A stretch of DNA of 64,000 nt, from the NCBI GenBank assembly GCA_030837785.1, contig JAUQYA010000086.1, positions 62,001 through 126,000 on the forward strand. Direction: 5' to 3'. The DNA is from Albidovulum sp. (GTDB lineage Bacteria; Pseudomonadota; Alphaproteobacteria; Rhodobacterales; Rhodobacteraceae). The notes beneath the pieces are model-generated. The model was not told where the DNA came from. It did no database searches and saw only the letters and a list, made by a program, of their open reading frames with translations. Position numbers and translations under genes: made by a program. Positions 34,192 through 40,498 of the stretch are shown one piece after another (positions within the stretch are counted from its first letter, which is position 1; every line of letters begins with the position of its first letter).

Positions 34192-34473
34192 TCAGCGTGC
34201 GTAGCGTCCGGCCTGCGGACCGGACGGAAGAGCGTGACGCTTGGCCGGCAACACGGAGCCGCGCGGATCGGAGGTGGACGTCACCGCACCGCGCTCGGTC
34301 CAGGCGTCGAGATCGTCGATGGCATAGACGACGCGCCCGCCGAGCTTGCGGTAGGCGGGGCCCGTGCCGTAGGTCCGGTGCTTTTCCAGCGTGCGTGCCG
34401 AGAGGCTGAGATAGGTCGCGGCCTCCTTGGTGCGCAGGAAGCGCGGCGGCAGGACGACAGGTTCGTGCGGCAT
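34192..34473 (-). CDS. rdfS: RdfS/AlpA-like excisionase (MerR-type HTH)
   Basis: A 93-residue protein with an excisionase-type winged helix-turn-helix (LRTKEAATYLSLSARTLEKH, then YRKLGGRVVYAIDDLDAW). In Mesorhizobium ICEs the same type of protein, RdfS, directs excision and heads the operon for transfer genes. Here it is also first in a long operon (repA, parA and onward) and follows the fseA-like genes. The start at 34473 trims an unconserved extension. About 140 bp upstream should hold an FseA-responsive promoter. Confidence 0.75.
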   Translation of the reverse strand: MPHEPVVLPPRFLRTKEAATYLSLSARTLEKHRTYGTGPAYRKLGGRVVYAIDDLDAWTERGAVTSTSDPRGSVLPAKRHALPSGPQAGRYAR

Positions 34474-34614
34474 GAAACGGGCCTCCGTGGCGTTGGGACG
34501 GCCGCTGCGGATCAGCGGCGGGACAACGACCACGGTGGCGAAGAAGAAGAGGCGAGTTGCAGGGCGAAGTTGGGGGGTATCGAAATCGCCCACCATTCGG
34601 GGTGCAAAATTGCG
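34474..34614. promoter_or_regulatory. Promoter region of the rdfS-like operon
   Basis: This 141-bp gap lies between the FseA-like and RdfS-like genes and, by analogy with ICEMlSymR7A, should carry the FseA-activated promoter. A hairpin CCGCTG/CAGCGG is visible near 34502-34518. No standard -35/-10 pair is evident, as expected for an activator-dependent promoter. Confidence 0.35.
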
Positions 34615-35106
34615 TTAGCGTGGGCGGCGATGACGCAGGAGTTTTCGATAACCGCCCGCAACCATGGAACGGGCATCGCGCAGGAGCGCCTTGATGGCGT
34701 GGCGGGCCGAGGATGCCTGCCATTCGTCACGGTCGAGTCGGCCGGTGTTCAGGATGATCTGAGCGATTTCCTGCTGCGTCGCACCAGCCCGGAATCCGTC
34801 GAAGGCTCGCAGCATTCGTCGCAGCCGTGTGCGCTGCAGACGGGTCAGGCGCGTGTCCGGTGGAATCGCGCGGCCATGCAAAGCCGAGAGGAATCGGCGA
34901 ATGGCCTCGATCCGGTCGAAGCCGTCGAGATCCAGCGGCACGACAGCGACGGCGATAGAGCCCTCTTCAATGGCGCAGTCAAGGATCTGGAGATTCTGCC
35001 CGTTACCGAGAGCGAAGCGGTATTCTGCACCGGCATCGCCTACAGGAGAATGAAAGCGACGCCAGGTTGCGACCGGGCCGTGCTCAATGCCGTCACCAAG
35101 ATCCAC
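34615..35106 (-). CDS. fseA: C-terminal part of the FseA-like activator (DUF2285)
   Basis: A DUF2285 domain (FLSALHGRAIPPDTRLTRLQ, then RLRRMLRAFDGFRAGATQQE) resembling the C-terminal half of FseA, the excision activator of Mesorhizobium ICEs. The frame is open upstream past 35106 to at least 35200, where it overlaps the DUF6499 gene in another frame. A +1 shift at CCCC 35194-35197 would join both into a protein of about 257 residues. DUF2285 has been described as a helix-turn-helix variant used by both FseA and its inhibitor QseM. No independent ribosome site is obvious. Confidence 0.78.
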   Translation of the reverse strand: MDLGDGIEHGPVATWRRFHSPVGDAGAEYRFALGNGQNLQILDCAIEEGSIAVAVVPLDLDGFDRIEAIRRFLSALHGRAIPPDTRLTRLQRTRLRRMLRAFDGFRAGATQQEIAQIILNTGRLDRDEWQASSARHAIKALLRDARSMVAGGYRKLLRHRRPR

Positions 35107-35167
35107 AGGGGCTTCGGTCAGAACGACAACGCTCGTGTCTTCCTGTGGAAGCCAGAAGACCGGGGCA

Positions 35168-35389
35168 TCAGGGGGTGGTGTCAGGGGGTCGACGGGGAAA
35201 TCGCAATCCCCACCGCCGCCGGATTAGATCCGTCAGCGTGGTGAGGTCTCCATGGCCGGCCACCGAGGCTTCAAAATCCGCATCATAGGCCTCGTTGCGG
35301 CGAAGCCATTCCCAGGCCAGATCGGATGCAGCCAGCGCATCCAGATGGTCATATTCCGAAGAGCGCCATGTCGAGGCGTCTGGTGTCAT
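35168..35389 (-). CDS. fseA: N-terminal part of the FseA-like activator (DUF6499)
   Basis: A 73-residue protein with the DUF6499 opening SSEYDHLDALAASDLAWEWL, RRNEAYDADF and RRRWGLRFP. In relatives the text continues as VDP..PDAPVFW within one protein; here that continuation is in the +1 frame. The shift point is TTTCCCC before GTC. In ICEMlSymR7A two separate frames of the same kind (msi172 and msi171) are fused by programmed ribosomal frameshifting to make FseA. Without the shift, only this short product is made. Confidence 0.78.
   Translation of the reverse strand: MTPDASTWRSSEYDHLDALAASDLAWEWLRRNEAYDADFEASVAGHGDLTTLTDLIRRRWGLRFPRRPPDTTP
35188..35202 (-). promoter_or_regulatory. Probable programmed +1 ribosomal frameshift site
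   Basis: Read on the minus strand, GATTTCCCCGTCGAC brings the DUF6499 frame (TTT CCC CGT CGA) to the DUF2285 frame (TTT CCC, skip C, GTC GAC). A CCC-C slip with a GGGGA segment about 8 bases upstream is a plausible +1 site. After the shift the text reads RFP-VDP as in unsplit homologues. A one-base sequencing error in the C run would look the same. Confidence 0.65.
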
Positions 35390-35495
35390 CGTGGCCTCCC
35401 GAGCTTCACTCCAAGATGTCGTAAAGCCCCACGATTCCCGCTTCGGTTGAGCTGAGGAAGTCAGGGGGAAGTCAACAGGTGATGCGTTTCACGCA
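35390..35495. other. Gap between the QseM-like and FseA-like genes
   Basis: A perfect palindrome GTGATGCGT (35479-35487) and ACGCATCAC (35491-35499) overlaps the QseM stop codon and may act as a terminator or attenuator before fseA. A TTGACT box on the minus strand (35470-35475) follows it, but I see no good -10. Confidence 0.4.
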
Positions 35496-35780
35496 TCACG
35501 ATGATGTCTTCCGCTGGCTTTCGCGGACCAGTTCGCGATAGCCGCGCTCTGTCATCCAATGCGCGCGGGCGAGGTGCGCGTCGTGTATGGAACGGCAGCG
35601 TTCGGGATCGAGGGCGGGATCAAGGCCGAAGAGAATATGCACGGCCTCGCGCCAGTCAGCGCCATCGCGCTCGGCATCAAGCAGCCGCATATAGAGTTTC
35701 ATGTGCTCGCGATCATAGGATGTGAGCACTTCGCTGGACGGTGGCCCGTCCAGAAACGTTTGCGTCGCCTGTCCCATCAT
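35496..35780 (-). CDS. qseM: QseM-like antiactivator (DUF2285)
   Basis: A 94-residue protein dominated by a DUF2285-like domain (SYDREHMKLYMRLLDAERDG, then WREAVHILFGLDP). In Mesorhizobium, QseM blocks both TraR and FseA and so holds ICE transfer off. The position between the XRE gene and the fseA pair fits. Two adjacent ATGs (35780 and 35777) are possible starts. Sequence identity with QseM is inferred from the domain, size and order only. Confidence 0.68.
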   Translation of the reverse strand: MMGQATQTFLDGPPSSEVLTSYDREHMKLYMRLLDAERDGADWREAVHILFGLDPALDPERCRSIHDAHLARAHWMTERGYRELVRESQRKTSS

Positions 35781-35798
35781 TCTCTCACATTCGCGCGT

Positions 35799-35825
35799 TA
35801 ACTATCCCCATGAGAGGTAGCTATC
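35799..35825 (-). promoter_or_regulatory. Direct repeats before qseM, candidate QseC operators
   Basis: TAACTATC (35799-35806) and TAGCTATC (35818-35825) are 8-bp near-identical repeats 19 bp apart in the short gap between the XRE gene and the QseM-like gene. Two helical turns of spacing suit a dimeric XRE repressor at two half sites. A minus-strand TTGTCA lies just upstream at 35832-35837. Confidence 0.45.
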
Positions 35826-35863
35826 TTCTTTGACAAGGGTTGGACGTCACATGATCCGCGCCG

Positions 35864-36112
35864 CTATCTTTGGGCGTCGGTCCTGTCGTGCAGGAGCAAC
35901 ACCCCCTCGCCCTTGTCCGTAGACAGGAGAACGATGCCGGCTGCTTCGAGTGCGCGTCGCACCTGATCACGCGTGGATTCGAACACCTCAAGCCGGTTCT
36001 CGGATTCGAGGCGCTTGAGCGCGGTCAATGCGACCTTGGCCTTGTCAGCGAGCGTCTCCTGTGTCCAACCCAGTAACGCGCGCGCGGCCCGTGATTGTCG
36101 GGCGGTGATCAT
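35864..36112 (-). CDS. qseC: QseC-like XRE-family regulator
   Basis: An 82-residue XRE-type protein. The helix-turn-helix is SRAARALLGWTQETLADKAK and VALTALKRLESENR (residues 7-41); the C-terminus (VRRALEAAGIVLLSTDKGEG) is a common dimer segment in small regulators of this type. QseC represses qseM in Mesorhizobium ICEs. A 9-bp perfect palindrome overlaps its own ribosome site and start codon, so it may repress itself. Confidence 0.75.
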   Translation of the reverse strand: MITARQSRAARALLGWTQETLADKAKVALTALKRLESENRLEVFESTRDQVRRALEAAGIVLLSTDKGEGVLLLHDRTDAQR

Positions 36113-36123
36113 ACATGATCACC
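36104..36123. promoter_or_regulatory. Palindrome over the qseC ribosome site and start
   Basis: GGTGATCAT (36104-36112) and ATGATCACC (36115-36123) are perfect 9-bp arms with a 2-base centre. They contain the start codon and the GGAGGTGATC ribosome site. The site could be a QseC operator or an mRNA hairpin hiding the start. Confidence 0.5.
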
Positions 36124-36442
36124 TCCCATTCCGACCTGCACGCACTCCAGAACTACGACTAGAATAGTCGCTCTACGATCAAATGCCACCCGAAATCTGC
36201 GCGGAACCGCCTTTCTCTGCGAGGTTTCGCCTCGTCGTCTGAAATCTGATTCGGTCGCCGGGAAGCGCGGTCTTCGACACTTTGAAAAACCGAAGCTACC
36301 GAAACAAAAAGCGATCCCGGTTTTTGGGAACGATCCGATGCTCCAACAAGGAAATCGGAACGTCGGTGCGCAAGACCGCATGGCGGCTGCCTGAAATTTC
36401 GTGCCGAAGCGGCGGGTGTGATCCGGTGCGAACATAAGAAAA
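36124..36442. other. Gap between ssb and the QseC-like gene
   Basis: About 320 bp without a credible gene. CGACTA (36156-36161) and TAGTCG (36165-36170) form a small dyad 45-60 bases upstream of qseC and could be an operator. The remainder is more A-rich than average with no repeat that I can name. Confidence 0.35.
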
Positions 36443-36464
36443 CCCGGCGGCTTGCGCCGCCGGG
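36443..36464 (-). terminator. Terminator after ssb
   Basis: CCCGGCGGC (36443-36451) and GCCGCCGGG (36456-36464) with a 4-base loop; the minus strand continues with TTTTCTTA. The same stem, with one changed base, recurs in the mirror copy at 37544-37565. Confidence 0.75.
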
Positions 36465-36479
36465 CTCCGGGCGTCCCGC

Positions 36480-36881
36480 TCAGAACGGGATGTCATCGTC
36501 GTCGATGAACTTGCCGTCGTCGTTCTCGGTCTGCTTCGCCCGGCTCAGGAAATCCACCGTCTCGGCGATGATCTCGCAGCCGTAGCGGTCGATCCCGGCG
36601 GCGTCGGTCCACTTCGTGTAGTGGATACGGCCGCGAACCAGAACCTTCATGCCCTTTTCGCAATGCTGCTGGACCGTCTTGCCGAGGCCGTTGAAGCAGG
36701 TGATGCGGTGCCATTCCGTGTCCTGGACCCGATAGCCGTTCTCGTCGCGCAGGACGCGGCCTTCCGAGTAGCGGGGGCGCGAGGTGGCCAGGGTGAAGTG
36801 GGTGATGCTGGTGCCGCCCTGGGTGGTACGGGTTTCGGGGGTCTGACCGATGTTGCCGGCGAGGATGACGATGTTCTGCAT
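36480..36881 (-). CDS. ssb: Single-stranded DNA-binding protein
   Basis: A 133-residue SSB with the OB-fold opening MQNIVILAGNIGQTPETRT and the acidic tip DDDIPF that recruits partner proteins. Conjugative elements often carry ssb in the leading region to coat the entering strand and damp the SOS response. The start at 36881 has a CGGAG site; the upstream extension has no SSB similarity. A decayed inverted copy of the whole unit lies at 37085-37570. Confidence 0.93.
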   Translation of the reverse strand: MQNIVILAGNIGQTPETRTTQGGTSITHFTLATSRPRYSEGRVLRDENGYRVQDTEWHRITCFNGLGKTVQQHCEKGMKVLVRGRIHYTKWTDAAGIDRYGCEIIAETVDFLSRAKQTENDDGKFIDDDDIPF

Positions 36882-36897
36882 TGTAAGTCTCCGTTGC

Positions 36898-36995
36898 TCC
36901 TCGGAGGGACCATCCCTCCGACGAGACCCGGCCAAGGCCGTCGGGAGACTCCCGCAACTGCGGCCCTTGGGCGGCAGCTTGCCCCCAAGGCCCGG
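36898..36995 (-). promoter_or_regulatory. ssb leader with hairpins and central palindrome
   Basis: Immediately before ssb is a perfect stem CGGAGGGA (36902-36909) with TCCCTCCG (36913-36920). Its GGGACCATCCC core recurs before the 54-residue gene at 47072-47082. Farther up, CCTTGGG (36965-36971) and CCCAAGG (36984-36990) form the axis around which the ssb unit is mirrored. Confidence 0.5.
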
Positions 36996-37084
36996 AGTGG
37001 GGCGGGCAGCCGCGCTTGCGCGGCAACACGGTCCGGAGCCGCGGGGGTTGCTGGTGGAAACCGAACGGACTTAGGGGATCAGTC

Positions 37085-37570
37085 AGGCGGAGGGATTGGT
37101 GCTTTCGAGAGCACAAATACGGGGACACACAGCAGAACCATCGTCCTTGCCGGCGACAGCGAACAGACAGGCCTCCGAGACCCGAACCATGCGACACAAC
37201 ACCGGCCCACCCGCCCTCTCTTTCCCGGCCGCGCTCGCGATCGCCGCAGGAAGGCTCCGTCGTTCGGGATGAGAACGAAGCAGCTATCGGGTTTCCGGGC
37301 GCGGGAGGGCATTGCCCCGGCTTCGACAGCGGAAGGCCCGGTCCCACTGCATTGCGAGAAGTGGCAACGAAAGTGTTCGTGGCTGAACTCCCGGAACGAA
37401 GCGCCACTGCTGCCGGAGTTGACCGCTACGGCTGCGGGATTCGTGCCGATGACCGATTTCCAGGCCGGGCCAAGCAGACCGAGAACGATGGGGGTAAGGA
37501 CAGCGATGACATGACCGCCCGAGGTTCGAGCAGATACCCGGAGCCCGACGGCGCAAGCCGCCGGGTTTTC
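37085..37570 (+). pseudogene. ssb: Decayed inverted copy of the ssb leader, gene and terminator
   Basis: On the plus strand, facing away from ssb, are recognisable remains in order: the leader (CGGAGGGATTGG near 37088), the start region (GCAGAACCATCGTCCTTGCC at about 37132-37151), GAGAACG..GCTATCGGGT near 37272, TGCATTGCGAGAAG near 37348, GACCGCTACGGCTGCG near 37420 and AAGCAGACCGAGAACGA near 37474. The terminator stem is also kept. Frames are broken many times, so no SSB is made. It is an inverted duplication of the whole expression unit. Confidence 0.8.
37544..37569 (+). terminator. Terminator of the mirrored ssb copy
   Basis: CCCGACGGC (37544-37552) and GCCGCCGGG (37557-37565) with GCAA loop, then TTTT. 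It matches the ssb terminator apart from one base and would still work on the plus strand. Confidence 0.6.
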
Positions 37571-37601
37571 CCCTTGGAAGCGGAAGATCGCAAACGCCGT
37601 T

Positions 37602-38018
37602 TCAGCGCGAGAACACCGACTCGCCGAGGGCGTTCAGATTGACGACGGCCGAGACGCCGATGACAAGGCCGCCAATGCCGCCGAGCAGATTGAGGACAAG
37701 GACCGAGTCGATGGCGTTCTTCGTGATGCCATAGACAAGCGCATAGCCCGCGATGACGGCGGGCACCGCGAAGAGACCGAGCGCGATGAGGCGCAGGAAC
37801 GGGTTTTTGGCGAAGCCAAGAACCGCGATCACCAGCGCGATCGACAGCAGGGCGGCGCCAGCAGCACTGAGGCCCGACATCAGGACGCCCGCTTCCGCGC
37901 CCCAGGCATACTGAGCGGCGGTAATGGCGGCCATAACGGGCAAGGCATAGATCGCGAGATTGAAGGCAATCACGCAAGCCGTGATGGTGAGCGAGATGGC
38001 GAGCAGGATCAGCGTCAT
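37602..38018 (-). CDS. Small integral membrane protein
   Basis: A 138-residue hydrophobic protein with about four membrane helices (residues 1-25, 28-60, 62-95 and 105-130; for example LLSIALVIAVLGFAKNPFLR). No family name can be given. It lies alone between the mirrored ssb copy and the DUF2493 gene. The ATG at 38018 has a GGAGGTTTCC site. It may act in surface or entry functions, but nothing in the sequence shows this. Confidence 0.65.
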   Translation of the reverse strand: MTLILLAISLTITACVIAFNLAIYALPVMAAITAAQYAWGAEAGVLMSGLSAAGAALLSIALVIAVLGFAKNPFLRLIALGLFAVPAVIAGYALVYGITKNAIDSVLVLNLLGGIGGLVIGVSAVVNLNALGESVFSR

Positions 38019-38115
38019 GGAAACCTCCGGATGACCAGTTGAGGATCACGACAGGCTGCCGGGAGATACGCTCCGCCTGCGACTATGCTGCTTCGCCGGT
38101 TCTGCAAGGGTACCT

Positions 38116-38145
38116 TATCAAAGGCGCGGCCTGTCCCGCTGTCAA
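38116..38145 (-). promoter_or_regulatory. Possible promoter of the membrane-protein gene
   Basis: On the minus strand TTGACA (38140-38145) is followed after 18 bases by TTGATA (38116-38121), about 100 bases before the start at 38018. The -35 is perfect and the -10 is weak. Confidence 0.4.
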
Positions 38146-38150
38146 GTATC

Positions 38151-38193
38151 GGCGGCCGAAAGCCGCCGGGCGGCGGCGCTTTACGCGCCGCCG
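38151..38193 (-). terminator. Tandem hairpins at the end of the DUF2493 gene
   Basis: CGGCGGCGC (38171-38179) pairs with GCGCCGCCG (38185-38193) around the stop codon, and GGCGGC (38151-38156) pairs with GCCGCC (38162-38167) just after it. No T run follows, so termination would be weak or Rho-assisted. Confidence 0.45.
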
Positions 38194-39116
38194 TCGAACT
38201 TCATGACCGGGATGCCGAGCTTGCGCGCCTTGTCCGCGCAGTTCTCCTGAATCCCGGTACCGGGGAAGACGAGGACGCCGACCGGCAGGGCGTCCAGCAT
38301 GGCATCGTTGCGCTTGAACGGCGCGGCTTTGCCATGCTTCGTCCAATCAGGTCTGAAGGCGACCTGTGGCACCTTGCGGTGATCGGCCCATCGGGAGGCG
38401 ATCAGTTCGGCCCCCTTCGGCGAGCCGCCGTGCAGCAGCACCATCTCCGGGTGTTTGGTATGGACCTGATCGAGTTTCGCCCAGATCAGGCGATGGTCGT
38501 TGAAGTCGGCGCCGCCGGTCACGGCCACCTTCGGGCCGGCGGGCAGCATCACCTCGGTCTCGGCCCGGCGTTTCGCGGCCAAAAAGTCTCGGCTGTCGAT
38601 CAGCGCGGCGGTCAGGTTGCGATGGTTGACCATCGAGCCGGTGCGCGGCCGCCAGGCGGTGCCGGTGTGGTGCTCGAAAGCCTCGGCGGCGAGATCGCGG
38701 AAGAGTTCCATGCTGCTGCGCCGTTCGATCAGCGTCTGCCCCTCGGCCGTGAGGCGTTCGAGTTCGACGCTCTTGACCTCGCTGCCGTCCTGTTCCCTCT
38801 GCATCCGGCGCTGCGCCTGCTCGTTGTCGTCGAGATCGCGTTCTACCCGGCTGGTGGCGCGGTGGAAGAGATTGACGGTTCCCCAGAGCAGTTCTTCGAG
38901 ATCGGGCTCTAAGCGGGTGTCACCGAGCGTCGCTACCAGGGCGTCGAAGATGTCGGTGACGGCGGCGGCGGCGGTGTTGCCCTCGGGCAGCGGCCGGGGA
39001 TCGGGTTCGTCCTGGAACGGGCGCCAGCCGTAGAGCTGGAGTTCGGTGAGGGCGTGATCGGTCTGGGAGGAGGTGTGGACCGGCTCGGCCCCTGCGTATT
39101 CGGGATCAATCGTCAT
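38181..39116 (-). CDS. DUF2493 (SLOG-like) protein
   Basis: A 311-residue protein. The N-terminal half is helical and charged. The C-terminal half is DUF2493, a Rossmann-type fold of the SLOG group (KVAVTGGADFNDHRLIWAKL, then LLHGGSPKGAELIASRWA and VLVFPGTG). Such folds bind nucleotides or nucleotide-derived signals. The gene is a standard part of this ICE family near the Toprim and strawberry-notch genes. Its start region is duplicated in inverted form at 39345-39470. Confidence 0.82.
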   Translation of the reverse strand: MTIDPEYAGAEPVHTSSQTDHALTELQLYGWRPFQDEPDPRPLPEGNTAAAAVTDIFDALVATLGDTRLEPDLEELLWGTVNLFHRATSRVERDLDDNEQAQRRMQREQDGSEVKSVELERLTAEGQTLIERRSSMELFRDLAAEAFEHHTGTAWRPRTGSMVNHRNLTAALIDSRDFLAAKRRAETEVMLPAGPKVAVTGGADFNDHRLIWAKLDQVHTKHPEMVLLHGGSPKGAELIASRWADHRKVPQVAFRPDWTKHGKAAPFKRNDAMLDALPVGVLVFPGTGIQENCADKARKLGIPVMKFDGGA

Positions 39117-39223
39117 CGGGAGCGTCCTTCGTTCGGGAGACCGCGCCCATCGCGGCCTTCGCAGGCGTCGAAGCGCACGGGCGGGACGGGTTGGCAGCCC
39201 TCGCCCGCTCCGCGAGGGCCTTG

Positions 39224-39307
39224 ATGGCCGGGGGTGGACTATTTTGACTTTCGCGATGCAAAGGCGGGGCTCGCCCCGCGGGCGGAAAATAGTCCACCCC
39301 CGGCCAT
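39224..39307. repeat. 22-bp perfect inverted repeat with inner hairpin
   Basis: The arms at 39224-39245 and 39286-39307 are perfectly complementary over 22 bp (they contain GGGGGTGGACTATTTT and its complement). The 40-base loop holds a second stem GCGGGGC (39264-39270) and GCCCCGC (39273-39279). A smaller stem GCCCTCGC (39197-39204) and GCGAGGGC (39212-39219) lies to the left. It forms the axis of the mirrored DUF2493 leader. It could extrude as a cruciform or fold in single-stranded DNA. Confidence 0.85.
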
Positions 39308-39344
39308 TGCCTGCCCGGCCCGCTTGTGCGCCGATCGCCCTCTC

Positions 39345-39470
39345 AGAAGGCCGTGGGCGCGGGACTCTCCGACGAAGGATGCGGCTGCCGATGGCGAGAG
39401 AACGAGACCGGCAGGGGACAAAGCAGGGCCACACCTCCGGGACCGATCATGTTTTCACCCCTCCATGAAA
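39345..39470 (+). pseudogene. Decayed inverted copy of the DUF2493 leader and gene start
   Basis: Facing away from the DUF2493 gene, the plus strand repeats its leader (AAGGCCG..GGGCGCGG, then CTCC GACGAAGGA) and first 26 codons. A mirrored ATG stands at 39391, and the text GCAGGGG, CCACACCTCC and ACCGATCA is kept in order. The translation MARERDRQ..GHTSGTDHVFTPP can be aligned with the real start ..PVHTSSQTDHALTEL. The copy stops where the Toprim gene ends (39455-39470). Confidence 0.78.
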
Positions 39471-40498
39471 CGGCGGACGTCTTCGGGATGAAGCTGATCC
39501 ATCAAGGCCGCCCGAAGGGCATCGGCGCCGCGCCGACGCAGATCGTCGTTGAAATCGCCGTTGAACGGCGTGAGCGACACCGCCTCGATCCCGAGGCTCG
39601 CTGCTCTGGCGACCAGGCTGTCTCTTGCGCCCTCCCCGGCCGGGTCGCGATCCCGCAAGACATAGAGCCGGCGCAGGGACGGCGGGAACAGGATGGCAGC
39701 GAGGTGAGCGGCCGAAAGCGCCGCCAGCATCGGCATGCGGGGCAGAACCTGACGGGGCGACAGCACGGTCTCGATGCCCTCGCCGGCGGCGAGCACCTCA
39801 TTGGCGGCGCCGAAGCGGACGGCGTGCCCGAGAAGGTCGCCCATCGCCCGCCGCGGTGTTTCGACAGCCGCCTTTCCGGACCCGCCCGGGGCGAGCCAGG
39901 TGCGATGCGCGCCGCTCTGGTAGCCGGAGAGATCGGTGACGGCGGCGATCATCGCCGGCCTGATCTCGGTGGGCGAATGCTCGTCAGGTCTATAATAGCA
40001 CCGGGCATGGTAGCGCAGCGCGGTGGCGCCGGAGAGGGACGTGATCGCCCGCCCGCGCAGGTAGGTCTCCGCAAGGGTGCCGTGGATCGGCTGCGCCATG
40101 GCGAAGAGTCGGCGCGACGCTTCAGGCGAACCGGGCGCGCTGCCGAATGTGCTGCCGGTCGGCATCCTCGTCGACTCCGGCTCGGGATACGAGATCGACA
40201 GGAAACGGCGCGCTTCCTCGGCCACGTCCTTGAAGTCGGCAAGACCAAGTGCTTCGCGGATGACGTCAAGCAGATCACCATGCTCCCCGGTGGCCATGTC
40301 GGACCACTTACCCGCCGCACCCTTGCCGGAGGCAGGGCCGGTAAGACGGACGAACATCGAGCGTCCCGGCGTGTTCTGCACATCGCCGACCAGCCAGTAT
40401 CGCCCGGCGCGCTGGCCGGACGACAGGTAGTGGCGGCAAACCGCCTCGACCTCCCGGCCGAGACGGATCGCCAGTTCAGAGGCGTCGTGCCGGGGCAT
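39455..40498 (-). CDS. Toprim-domain protein (primase-like)
   Basis: A 347-residue protein. The N-terminal part resembles a primase-like zinc-finger region (GRYWLVGDVQNTPGRSMFVR and GKWSDMATGEHGDLLDVI). The Toprim domain follows (VLAAGEGIETVLSPRQVLP, then RLYVLRDRDPAGEGARDSL). It could prime synthesis on the transferred strand or act with the neighbouring helicase. The start at 40498 shares its last base with the stop of the strawberry-notch gene. Confidence 0.82.
   Translation of the reverse strand: MPRHDASELAIRLGREVEAVCRHYLSSGQRAGRYWLVGDVQNTPGRSMFVRLTGPASGKGAAGKWSDMATGEHGDLLDVIREALGLADFKDVAEEARRFLSISYPEPESTRMPTGSTFGSAPGSPEASRRLFAMAQPIHGTLAETYLRGRAITSLSGATALRYHARCYYRPDEHSPTEIRPAMIAAVTDLSGYQSGAHRTWLAPGGSGKAAVETPRRAMGDLLGHAVRFGAANEVLAAGEGIETVLSPRQVLPRMPMLAALSAAHLAAILFPPSLRRLYVLRDRDPAGEGARDSLVARAASLGIEAVSLTPFNGDFNDDLRRRGADALRAALMDQLHPEDVRRFMEG

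Noticed and set aside
33496..35244. A 582-residue plus-strand frame across repA, rdfS and fseA
   Set aside because: It covers several real minus-strand genes and intergenic control regions, and has no family features.
34615..35389. Simple pseudogene or frameshift error in a DUF2285 gene
   Set aside because: Kept as a lesser possibility, but both frames are otherwise intact and the same split with programmed frameshifting is known for FseA.
36109..36435. A 108-residue minus-strand frame upstream of the QseC-like gene
   Set aside because: Biased composition, no ribosome site, no family, and it overlaps operator-like sequence.
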